Position numbers and translations under genes: made by a program. Below the pieces are notes generated by a model that saw only the letters and a program-made list of their open reading frames with translations, did not search any database and was not told the origin of the DNA. From the NCBI GenBank assembly GCA_039029535.1, contig JBCCFW010000173.1, positions 1-15,600 of the forward strand: 15,600 nt of DNA, given 5' to 3'. Every line of letters begins with the position of its first letter. Position 1 is the first letter of the stretch. Below, one piece after another: positions 1 through 6,818 of this stretch. The stretch is from JBCCFW01 sp039029535 (lineage in GTDB: Bacteria > Acidobacteriota > JBCCFW01).

Positions 1-78
1 GCGATTTTCCGAGCGATATTGCGCGCAATTTTCAGTGCAATATTGCTCTGAAAGTTGCTCGAGAAATTGCTGGTGTGA
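1..78. repeat. AT-richer 12-bp periodic sequence at window edge
   Basis: From position 1, units of 12 bases begin GCGATTTT (1), GCGATATT (13), GCAATTTT (25) and GCAATATT (37), then decay to TGAAAGTT (49) and GAGAAATT (61). The stretch includes the perfect palindromes TTGCGCGCAA (19-28) and GCAATATTGC (37-46). About 45% G+C over the first 80 bases contrasts with the GC-rich remainder. Because 12 is a multiple of three, the frame stays open and encodes a degenerate four-residue repeat (RFSE, RYCA, QFSV, QYCS). It could be a short tandem repeat at which an assembly broke, a chimeric end, or less likely a real repeat inside the protein. Confidence 0.5.
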
Positions 79-1009
79 ACTGGCCTTTACGCGTGCGCTG
101 CTGGAGAACCTCGCCGAGAAGCTGAGGCTGCGCGAAGGGCTGAGCGACCCGTTCCGCGACGACAACCGCTCCGACGAGGAGATCGCTTCCCTCAAGAGCA
201 TGTTGAAGATCAAGTCCGGTGACGGCGGTCTTCTCTCCGTGACCTTCACCGCCGGAGATCCGGTAGTCGCGGCCTTCCTGGCCAACGAGCTCATCGAAGA
301 GGCTCAGGAAGCCAGCAAGGCGATCGAGAGACAGCTTCTTCTCCAACAGGCTGGTCACGTGGGCAAGGCCCTGGACACGGCTCGCATCAGGCTGGCCGAC
401 GTGGAGGAACGCCTCCGGGTCTTCTCGGCCAAGCACGCGCTGCTCGATCCGGGGCTCCAGGCAGCGGATCGCATCCGGCAGGTGAGAGAGCTCGAATCGC
501 TCAAGGGGAAGTTCGAGCTCCAGGTCACGGAGCGTCTCCTCTCGCACACCCCGAACGAGCCCGGGGTCCGGGCACTGCGACGCAAGATCGGAGTGATCGA
601 GAATCAGGTCGACTCCTTGGAGCAGAACATCACGGGTGACGTCAGTCAGCGTGAGTACGGGCAGCTCGCCATCGAGCATCGTGGGCTGACCGAAGAGCTG
701 CGATTTCGGCGCGACCTCTGCACGACCCTCTCCACGCAGGCCGATGTCTTTCGCATTCGCGCCGAGCAGCCCGCCGGCAACCTGGCGATCATCCGACCCG
801 CCGTGCCGGTCACGAAGCCGGCAGGGCCGAGCAAGACCAAGCACGTCGGCGTGGGCCTCGGGCTCGGCTGCTTCCTCGGCTGTGGCCTGGTCATCCTCCT
901 CGAGCAGGTCGCCGTCATGCGTCGGAAGCCGACCCTCGCCCGACGTCTCGACGAGCTGTGGGAGCACGTGATCCGACCACCCTGGCGTCCGCGGCCGGCC
1001 GCGAGGTGA
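2..1009 (+). CDS. Wzz/GumC-like polysaccharide chain-length determinant (5'-partial)
   Basis: The frame is open from the window edge to TGA at 1007-1009, so the N-terminus is not seen. Proteins of this type (polysaccharide co-polymerases) sit in the inner membrane and set chain length together with Wzy. The visible part fits the family: a region starting FTRALLENLAEKL (about 86-125), a long charged helical stretch likely to form coiled coil (about 320-735), a proline-rich segment IIRPAVPVTKPAGP (about 788-829), then a glycine-rich transmembrane helix (about 838-915) and a short basic cytoplasmic tail. The usual first transmembrane helix is missing. No Walker motifs or tyrosine-rich tail appear, so this is not the kinase-fused form. 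The first ~80 bases encode an odd Cys-rich four-residue repeat and are AT-richer, so they may not belong to the real protein; the GTG at 35 is not a convincing start. The stop overlaps the next gene by four bases. The family call is fairly secure, the exact subfamily is not. Confidence 0.72.
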   Translation, partial: RFSERYCAQFSVQYCSESCSRNCWCELAFTRALLENLAEKLRLREGLSDPFRDDNRSDEEIASLKSMLKIKSGDGGLLSVTFTAGDPVVAAFLANELIEEAQEASKAIERQLLLQQAGHVGKALDTARIRLADVEERLRVFSAKHALLDPGLQAADRIRQVRELESLKGKFELQVTERLLSHTPNEPGVRALRRKIGVIENQVDSLEQNITGDVSQREYGQLAIEHRGLTEELRFRRDLCTTLSTQADVFRIRAEQPAGNLAIIRPAVPVTKPAGPSKTKHVGVGLGLGCFLGCGLVILLEQVAVMRRKPTLARRLDELWEHVIRPPWRPRPAAR

Positions 1010-2259
1010 GGAGACCCGGGGGCCCCTCGTGGATGCCGCAACTGCCCTTCGGCTGGGCCCCGCGGATCATGTTGGTCGCGTGGTGGATCTACGCGATCAA
1101 CGGATATCGGCCCCCCTGGCAGCCGATCATCGTCAGCGATGCGGACTCCGGGGCCGCCCTGCGCAAGCTGATCTTCGGGCTGTCCGGCATGGCCGCCCTG
1201 GCGGTCCTCTTCCTCGGCCGCCGACTCGGTCCGGCCTTGATGCGGCAGCTTCCGCTCACCGTGCTCGCGGTGGGGATGCTCGGCTCCGTCGTGTGGTCCG
1301 ACTCCGGAGGGCTCACGATCAAGCGCGGAGCGATCTTCGTCTTCGCGCTGCTGACGATGGCGGTCGCCGTGGACGATCACCCCGAGCCAGTGCGCTTCAT
1401 GCAGAAGGTCGTCATCTGGATGACCGGTGGAGCCGCGTGGATCTCGCTGGTCGGCATGGTGATCTTCCCCAAGCTCGCGACCAGCATCGCCGAGCGACCC
1501 GGGCTCTGTGGCGTCACCGGTCACCCGAACACCCTGGGAGCCGTCCTGTCGTCCGGCTACCTGGTGAGCCTCGGTCTCCGGTCGAGGACGCATCGAGAGT
1601 TCTTCTGCTACCTGGGGCTTCGGGGAGGGCAGATCTTGGCGCTGTTCCTCAGCAACTCGGTGACCTCTCTCATCCTGGTCGTCAGCGGCACCGGGCTCTT
1701 CCTGTTCCTCTGGGGGCCGCATCGTCTTCGCGGTCAGATCCAGGTGGCTGCGGTGACCGGCATCACCCTGGTGATGCTGATCGGACCGGCGAACTGCAAG
1801 AGCATGGCCTTCAAGCTCGTCGGTCGGGACGAGTCGCTGTCCGGGCGGGACGAGCTCTGGAAGGAGGTGTTCCGCGAGGGGATGAAGTCGCCGGTGTTCG
1901 GGAGAGGGTACGGCGCCTTCTGGCGGGAGGGGAGGGGGCGCGAGATCGTCGGTACCTGGAACCCCCGTCAGTCCCACAACGCCTACGTGGACGTGTTCGT
2001 GGACATCGGCGTGGTGGGCCTGTTCGTCGTGGTGTTCTCCCTCGTCTCGCCCTTGCCACGCCTGGTCATCTTGCGGGCGAGGCTCAACGAAGAGGGGCGA
2101 CGGACCGTCTGTGCCAGCGCCACCCTCGCCACCGGCCTGCTGGTGATCTATGCGTTCGGCGAAAGCTATCTCTTGAAGACGGACAAGGTGCCGATGTTGT
2201 GCTTGATGTGGACCTCCATGGTCCTGCGTTCCGACGATCCCTGTCTTCGGATGGACTGA
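1006..2259 (+). CDS. O-antigen ligase / Wzy (ExoQ-like) polysaccharide polymerase
   Basis: This is a 417-residue multi-pass inner-membrane protein of the O-antigen ligase/polymerase superfamily, expected to join lipid-linked repeat units on the periplasmic face. About ten hydrophobic segments alternate with short loops. Family-like motifs are VVWSDSGGLTIKRG (about residues 95-108, as in ExoQ-type proteins), GHPNTLG (172-178), and in the large loop SGRDELW (279-285), FGRGYGAFW (298-306) and SHNAYVDVFVDIGVVG (323-338). The GTG at 1006 is chosen because it overlaps the upstream stop as GTGA, the same junction seen twice more in this window. An in-frame GTG at 958 would overlap by 52 bases, and the ATG at 1033 begins closer to the first membrane helix; either is possible. 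Its position next to a Wzz-like gene favours polymerase over ligase, though sequence cannot separate the two. It ends 42 bases before the activator gene, probably in the same transcript. Confidence 0.82.
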   Translation: MRRPGGPSWMPQLPFGWAPRIMLVAWWIYAINGYRPPWQPIIVSDADSGAALRKLIFGLSGMAALAVLFLGRRLGPALMRQLPLTVLAVGMLGSVVWSDSGGLTIKRGAIFVFALLTMAVAVDDHPEPVRFMQKVVIWMTGGAAWISLVGMVIFPKLATSIAERPGLCGVTGHPNTLGAVLSSGYLVSLGLRSRTHREFFCYLGLRGGQILALFLSNSVTSLILVVSGTGLFLFLWGPHRLRGQIQVAAVTGITLVMLIGPANCKSMAFKLVGRDESLSGRDELWKEVFREGMKSPVFGRGYGAFWREGRGREIVGTWNPRQSHNAYVDVFVDIGVVGLFVVVFSLVSPLPRLVILRARLNEEGRRTVCASATLATGLLVIYAFGESYLLKTDKVPMLCLMWTSMVLRSDDPCLRMD

Positions 2260-2301
2260 TCGTCGTGCGCCGGGACTCGGCTCGGAAGGGAGCTGCTCTC
2301 G

Positions 2302-3738
2302 ATGCCTGAATCAGGGGCCTTCATTCTCATCGTGGACGACGATCCGATGTTCGGTCGGATAGCCCAAGCGTTGCTGCGAGCCCATGGTCACGACTCGGTC
2401 GTTGCCTCCGACGAAGAGCAGGCCTTGGAGCTGGCCGCGAGTCGATCGCCCCGTGCGATCCTCCTCGATCACCATCTCGGTGAGACGTTGGGGCTCGACC
2501 TCATCGCGCCCCTGCGTCGCGCGTCCGGTGAGGCTCCGCTCGTTCTCATGACCGCTTGCCCCACCGTCGACCTGGCAGTGGAGGCGATGCGAGCGGGGGC
2601 GCTGGACTTCCTGCCGAAACCCCTCGACGAGGCCCGCCTGGTGACCACGCTCACCCGGGCGCTCGAGCACGGCGACCTCCTCGAGCGGGTGCGAGATCTC
2701 GAACGACGACCTCCCCTCCGCGAGCGCTTCGAGGGACTCGTCGGTGGGTCACCGCAGATGGAGACGGTGTTTCGCGCCATCGAGAGCGTCGCGCCGACCG
2801 ACGTGGGCGTGCTGATCACCGGAGAGTCGGGCACCGGCAAGGAGCTCGTCGCACGGGCTCTCCACGCGCGCTCGGAGCGCTCCGGTGGGCCCTTCGTTGC
2901 CCTCAACATGGGGAGCCTGCCGCGTGAGCTCGTCGAGTCGACCCTGTTCGGCCACGAGCGCGGCGCCTTCACGGGGGCCGATCGCCGTCATCGCGGAGCG
3001 GTGGAGGAGGCACGAGGCGGCACGCTGTTCCTGGACGAGATCCGGGAGATGCCCATCGAGACGCAGCCCAAGCTGCTGCGTTTCCTCCAAGAGCAGACCT
3101 ACCGCCGTGTCGGCGCGGAGCGCGACGACGAGGCCGATGTTCGGATCGTCGCGGCGACCAACGTCGATCCCCGACGAGACGTCGAAGAAGGTCGGCTGCG
3201 CGCGGACCTGTACTACCGACTCAACGTCGTGCCGCTGGCCCTGCCGCCTCTTCGGAATCGAGACGGCGACGTCGGGCGGTTGGCGGAGCACTTCTTGCGT
3301 ACGGCGGCCACCCGACACGAGCGCGAGTTCTCGTCGATGGAGCCGGAGCTGGTGGCCTGGCTCGAGCAGCGCCTCTGGCCAGGCAACGTGCGCCAGCTCC
3401 AGCACTTGATCGAGCGTCTGGTCGTCCTCAACAACGGCGCGCGACTGACGATGGGAATGCTTCCAGCCGACTTGAAGGAAGTCTCGGAAGCCCAGCCGAA
3501 CGAGCTCAGGGAGCCTCTGTCGGCGATGGCGGGCCGTCCCGAAACGCCCTGTTCCGACGAGCCGATGACCCTCGCCGAGATGGAGCGGCAGGCCATCGAG
3601 AGCGCCGTCGCGAGCTGCGAGACCATGGCCGAAGCCGCAAGGCAGCTCGGCATCTCGGAAGCGACCCTCTATCGAAGGATGAAGAAGTACGGGCGCGACC
3701 AGGAGACCGCCAAGAGCGCGGAGCCCGTCTCGGCATGA
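2302..3738 (+). CDS. NtrC-family sigma-54-dependent response regulator
   Basis: A complete 478-residue activator that would use ATP to open sigma-54 RNA polymerase promoters after phosphorylation. The receiver domain (about 7-120) has acidic residues DDD12-14, phospho-acceptor Asp56, Thr84 and Lys106. The AAA+ domain (about 145-375) has Walker A GESGTGKE (174-181), the sigma-54 contact loop GAFTGA (221-226), Walker B GGTLFLDEI (239-247), Arg300 and Arg306 at the arginine-finger region, and WPGNVRQL (359-366). The Fis-type helix-turn-helix is at about 442-464 (AEAARQLGISEATLYRRMKK). All catalytic signatures are intact. The ATG at 2302 follows GGAAGGGAG with nine bases between. No partner histidine kinase is in the window. 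A sigma-54-type promoter lies 67 bases after its stop, ahead of the polysaccharide operon, so it is the obvious candidate regulator of that operon. By position and architecture it resembles PrsR of EPS/PEP-CTERM systems, but that name is not proven. Confidence 0.95.
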   Translation: MPESGAFILIVDDDPMFGRIAQALLRAHGHDSVVASDEEQALELAASRSPRAILLDHHLGETLGLDLIAPLRRASGEAPLVLMTACPTVDLAVEAMRAGALDFLPKPLDEARLVTTLTRALEHGDLLERVRDLERRPPLRERFEGLVGGSPQMETVFRAIESVAPTDVGVLITGESGTGKELVARALHARSERSGGPFVALNMGSLPRELVESTLFGHERGAFTGADRRHRGAVEEARGGTLFLDEIREMPIETQPKLLRFLQEQTYRRVGAERDDEADVRIVAATNVDPRRDVEEGRLRADLYYRLNVVPLALPPLRNRDGDVGRLAEHFLRTAATRHEREFSSMEPELVAWLEQRLWPGNVRQLQHLIERLVVLNNGARLTMGMLPADLKEVSEAQPNELREPLSAMAGRPETPCSDEPMTLAEMERQAIESAVASCETMAEAARQLGISEATLYRRMKKYGRDQETAKSAEPVSA

Positions 3739-3786
3739 CGTCCTCTCCCCACTTCACTCCGTTTCACCCTGTCTTCTCCAGGCACC

Positions 3787-3803
3787 CGAGAACGGGCGTC
3801 TCG
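3787..3803. repeat. Short inverted repeat upstream of sigma-54 promoter
   Basis: CGAGA and TCTCG (3787-3791 and 3799-3803) form a 5-bp dyad around a 7-base spacer, ending just before the -24 element. It is too short to be a convincing terminator. The right arm TCTCG recurs at the same place before the second promoter (9260-9264), but there the nearest CGAGA is ~30 bases away. It may be chance or part of a shared upstream element. Confidence 0.2.
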
Positions 3804-3805
3804 AC

Positions 3806-3821
3806 TGGCCTGCGTCTTGCT
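3806..3821 (+). promoter_or_regulatory. Sigma-54 (-24/-12) promoter of the polysaccharide operon
   Basis: TGGCCTG-CGTC-TTGCT has the invariant GG and GC of sigma-54 promoters at exact spacing (consensus TGGCACG-N4-TTGCW). It sits in the 121-base gap after the sigma-54 activator gene. Transcription would begin near 3832, about 28 bases before the ATG at 3860, leaving room for the AAAGGAAG ribosome binding site. The flanking bases match the element at 9267-9282 at 20 of 25 positions (3799-3823 against 9260-9284), which makes chance unlikely. The rest of the 3739-3859 gap shows no clear terminator and no obvious activator binding site. Confidence 0.75.
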
Positions 3822-3859
3822 ACCTGCGGGGTGGGCAAGGACGCCTCGAAAGGAAGCAC

Positions 3860-4399
3860 ATGAGCCACGCCACTGCATCCGACAGCAACACGACGACGAC
3901 TCCCTCTTCGACTCACCATGCCCGCGTTCTCATTCTCGATGACGACCCCTGGGCGCGTCGCATGCTCCGCAGCGGCCTGGAGGCACGCTTCCCCAACGTC
4001 GAGATCGAAGAGCGGGAGGACCCGGACTACTCCGGTGACCACGAAGTCTTCTTCATCGACAACGACTTCGGCGGAGATCGGGTCGCCACGGAGCTGGCCC
4101 GGAACATCCGCACGGCTCATCCGGAGTCGCTCATCATCGCCTTCTCCGGGACCCTCGATCACGAGGTGCTCAAGGACCTCATCAACGCCGGCTGCAATGG
4201 TGCTTGTGACAAGAGCCAGCCCGCCGATCTCGTGCGTGCGCTCTCGATCACCAACGCCTATCTCGAGAACGCGGCCTCGCAGGCCAAGCAGAATCGGCGT
4301 GGCGGCCTGATCGCCGCCATGGACTCGATCCGCCATCTCCTTCACGAGTGGAACACGCGTCTGGACGACCAGGCAGCAAAGCTGGACGAGAATCCGTGA
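3860..4399 (+). CDS. Stand-alone receiver-domain protein heading the EPS operon
   Basis: A 179-residue protein built around one CheY-like receiver domain (about 21-135) with no recognisable output domain. Visible receiver residues are Asp27-29 after strand one (LILDDDP), the likely phospho-acceptor Asp67 in VFFIDNDFGG, Ser96 in AFSGT and Lys118 in CDKS. These are the expected phosphorylation residues, although the usual proline after the lysine is Ser119. The N-terminal ~20 residues are Ser/Thr-rich and probably disordered. The C-terminal ~45 residues are predicted helical and match no domain I know. The start follows AAAGGAAG at good spacing. The gene is the first in the sigma-54-driven operon, and its stop overlaps the sugar transferase start (GTGA). 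It may be a phosphate sink, or a partner tuning the activator or a biosynthetic enzyme; the sequence does not say which. Confidence 0.85.
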   Translation: MSHATASDSNTTTTPSSTHHARVLILDDDPWARRMLRSGLEARFPNVEIEEREDPDYSGDHEVFFIDNDFGGDRVATELARNIRTAHPESLIIAFSGTLDHEVLKDLINAGCNGACDKSQPADLVRALSITNAYLENAASQAKQNRRGGLIAAMDSIRHLLHEWNTRLDDQAAKLDENP

Positions 4400-5856
4400 G
4401 GACGGAGAGCGACCGCACGATCTCCGATCGGCTTTGGGCCGTGGCCGAGCGTCTCATCGCACTGGGCGGGCTCATCGTGCTCATGCCGATGTTTCTCGTC
4501 CTCTATCCGATCGTGCGACTCGGTTCGTCGGGCCCCTTCATCTTCAAGCAGATGAGGCCCGGTCTCGGAAACCGACCCTTCGGCATCTACAAGATCCGAA
4601 CCCTCGCCGTCGGGAGCGAGAAGGCCACTGCGCTCGGCGTCGACGGCGCGACCACGCAGGTCACGCGCATCGGTCGGATCTTGAGAGAGCTCAAGATCGA
4701 CGAGATGCCGCAGCTCTGGAACATCCTGCGAGGTGACATGGCCTTGGTCGGTCCGCGTCCGATTCCGCAGGCCCTGCATGACGAGCTCTGTCGGAAGATC
4801 CCGAACTTCGAGCGTCGTGGTCTCGTGCGTCCCGGGCTCACCAACGTCGGCCAGGTCTGCGTGCTCGACAACGCCCTCGGTGACGGGTTGATCGACGATT
4901 GGTCCCGGCGCTTCGAGGGCGAGCTTCACTACATCAAGAACCGCTCGCCCTCCTTCGACATCGTGATCATCTTCATGACCGCGCTGTTCTTCCTCCGGAA
5001 GGCGAAGCGTGCCTTGCGTGGGGGGAAGAAGGAAATGCCGGCCGGTCCGCTATCTCCCGACACGATCCAGGTGGCCGACGTGCCGGTCACGCGGCTCGAC
5101 TACGACGGCGTCGTCGAGCGAGTGGGCGAGATGATCGAGGCCGAGCAGGATGGCTACGTGTGCATCTGCCCGGTCCACTCGATCGTCGAGGCGCGTCGCA
5201 ACGAGTCGCATCGCGAGGCCCTCCTCGGGGCGACCATGAACACCCCCGACGGCGTGCCGGTCGTCTGGGCCCAGCGCCTCTTCGGTCACCCCGAGGCCTC
5301 TCGTGTCTACGGACCCACCCTCATGCTGGAGCTCCTGACGGTGGCCGAGGAGAAGGGTTGGCGCGTGGCGCTGTACGGCGGCCACGAGGATCGACTGCCG
5401 CTGCTCATCGAGAAGCTGAACGAGCGCTTCCCCGAGCTGGACCTGGCGCTGACCATCAGCCCCCCCTTCCGACCGCTCACCGAGGAAGAAGAGGTGGACG
5501 TCGAGAGACGTTTCAACGAGGTGAAGCCTCACCTCACCTTCGTCGGACTGGGTTGTCCGAAGCAGGAGCGCTGGATGCACGAGCACTCCAGCCGCTTCCC
5601 CGGAATCATGTTCGGTGTCGGGGCGGCCTTCGACTTCCACGCCGGCATCGTCCCGCAGGCTCCTGGCATCTTGCAGCGAATGGGGCTCGAGTGGGCCTTC
5701 CGCCTTGCCTGTGAGCCACGCCGGCTCTTCATGCGCTACCTGACGACTAACCCGCGCTACATCGCCATGATCGCGCGCCAGTGGTGCCGCCGGCCCGTCC
5801 GCCGTCGAACGGAGACAGAGGCCGAACTCGAGCTCTCTCCGGCGGTGTCGTCGTGA
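4396..5856 (+). CDS. Fused phosphosugar transferase (PglC/WcaJ type) and WecG/TagA/CpsF glycosyltransferase
   Basis: A 486-residue fusion of two enzymes that act in sequence on undecaprenyl phosphate. Residues about 11-205 are a bacterial sugar transferase that would load the first sugar-phosphate onto the lipid: a membrane hairpin (about 18-42), FKQMRPGLGNRPF (50-62), the catalytic Asp-Glu pair 102-103 in IDEMPQLWN, and GDMALVGPRP (113-122). After a short linker, residues about 222-465 form a WecG/TagA/CpsF (GT26) domain that would add the second sugar: NTPDGVPVVW (282-291), GLGCPKQERW (384-393) and GVGAAFDFHAG (407-417). Both active-site signatures look intact. The GTG at 4396 is chosen because it overlaps the upstream stop as GTGA; an in-frame GTG at 4348 would overlap by 52 bases and lacks support. 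Such fusions exist in databases but are uncommon compared with separate genes. The sugars transferred cannot be read from sequence. Confidence 0.9.
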   Translation: MRTESDRTISDRLWAVAERLIALGGLIVLMPMFLVLYPIVRLGSSGPFIFKQMRPGLGNRPFGIYKIRTLAVGSEKATALGVDGATTQVTRIGRILRELKIDEMPQLWNILRGDMALVGPRPIPQALHDELCRKIPNFERRGLVRPGLTNVGQVCVLDNALGDGLIDDWSRRFEGELHYIKNRSPSFDIVIIFMTALFFLRKAKRALRGGKKEMPAGPLSPDTIQVADVPVTRLDYDGVVERVGEMIEAEQDGYVCICPVHSIVEARRNESHREALLGATMNTPDGVPVVWAQRLFGHPEASRVYGPTLMLELLTVAEEKGWRVALYGGHEDRLPLLIEKLNERFPELDLALTISPPFRPLTEEEEVDVERRFNEVKPHLTFVGLGCPKQERWMHEHSSRFPGIMFGVGAAFDFHAGIVPQAPGILQRMGLEWAFRLACEPRRLFMRYLTTNPRYIAMIARQWCRRPVRRRTETEAELELSPAVSS

Positions 5857-6818
5857 GCTCGTCACGCGACGAAACCACGCGTCATGCACGCCACCTGGCG
5901 ATCTGCATCGGCACCTTCCGGCGCCCGGAGATGCTGCGGGCCCTGCTCGAGAGCGTGCGCCGGATGACGATTCCCGAGGGCATCCGCGCCGAGGTCCGAG
6001 TCGTCGACAACGACCCGGAAGCGTCGGCCGCGCCGGTGTTGAAGGACCTGAGCCCGATCTTCGGAGCCGAGATGCCGCTCATCGCCATGCACGTGCCGGT
6101 GAGCAACATCGCGCGGGCCCGCAACGCTGCCATCGAGCGGCCGAGTGATCTCGTGCTGTTCCTCGACGACGACGAGACGACCGAACCGGACTTGCTCGTC
6201 GAGATGCTGGCCGCGCGGGAGCGGACCGGCGCCGACGTCGTCATCGGGATGGTGCGTGCGCGCCTCGCTTCCAGCACGCCCCGCTGGCTGGCCGAGAGCG
6301 GCCTGCTGGATCACCCCACCGGGACTCGCGACGAGGTCCTGGACTGGGCGGGCACCCGTTGCGGCTGCACGTTCGTCGATGCCTCGTGGTTCCACGAGCG
6401 CGGCTTCCGCTTCGACGAGGCCTTCGGGCGGAGTGGGGGAGAGGACGTCGACCTCTTCGCGCGGATGTTGCGTGCAGGAGCCTTGGCCGTCTCGGCACCG
6501 GACGCCGTGAGCTGGGAGACCTTGCCGCCGCGGCGCGCGAACCTCGGTGCGCTAGCGCGTCGCTACTGGCACTCCGGAGCGAGCTACGCCCGCATCGAGC
6601 AGCCTGAGGAACGCCGCAACCCCGTGCTGCGCTTCGGATTCCGGCTGCTGAAGGCGGCCGGTCACGGTCTCCGAGGTGTCGTCCGTGCGCGTCGGGTCGA
6701 CCTGGCCCGAGCGCTCCTGACGGCATCCCTGGCCTGTGGTGGCTTGCAGGCCTGGTTGTTCCCCGAGAAGAGCGCCCGAGCGGAAGCTTATGGGCCTGGA
6801 AAGCGAGCGGTGGCCTGA
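5853..6818 (+). CDS. GT2-family glycosyltransferase
   Basis: A 321-residue glycosyltransferase of the GT-A fold, family 2, expected to extend the lipid-linked repeat unit on the cytoplasmic membrane face. The nucleotide-binding start AICIGTFRRPEML (16-28) is followed by VVDNDP (50-55), the metal-binding DXD motif in LFLDDDE (102-108), and a GEDVDLF segment (196-202) where the catalytic acid is usually found. The hydrophobic C-terminal segment around LTASLACGGLQAWLF may be a membrane-associating helix. The GTG at 5853 overlaps the upstream stop as GTGA, and the protein then begins ten residues before the first beta strand. An in-frame ATG at 5781 would overlap by 76 bases and adds a low-complexity leader. 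The stop shares a base with the next start (TGATG). Donor and acceptor sugars are unknown. Confidence 0.9.
   Translation: MSSSRDETTRHARHLAICIGTFRRPEMLRALLESVRRMTIPEGIRAEVRVVDNDPEASAAPVLKDLSPIFGAEMPLIAMHVPVSNIARARNAAIERPSDLVLFLDDDETTEPDLLVEMLAARERTGADVVIGMVRARLASSTPRWLAESGLLDHPTGTRDEVLDWAGTRCGCTFVDASWFHERGFRFDEAFGRSGGEDVDLFARMLRAGALAVSAPDAVSWETLPPRRANLGALARRYWHSGASYARIEQPEERRNPVLRFGFRLLKAAGHGLRGVVRARRVDLARALLTASLACGGLQAWLFPEKSARAEAYGPGKRAVA

Noticed and set aside
1..78. CRISPR array or attachment site suggested by short repeats at the edge.
   Set aside because: Units are only 12 bases with no spacers, and no integrase or Cas gene is nearby.
646..1977. A 443-codon minus-strand open frame over the Wzz and Wzy genes.
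   Set aside because: Charged, low-complexity translation with no domain; the + strand frames have clear family motifs and membrane segments.
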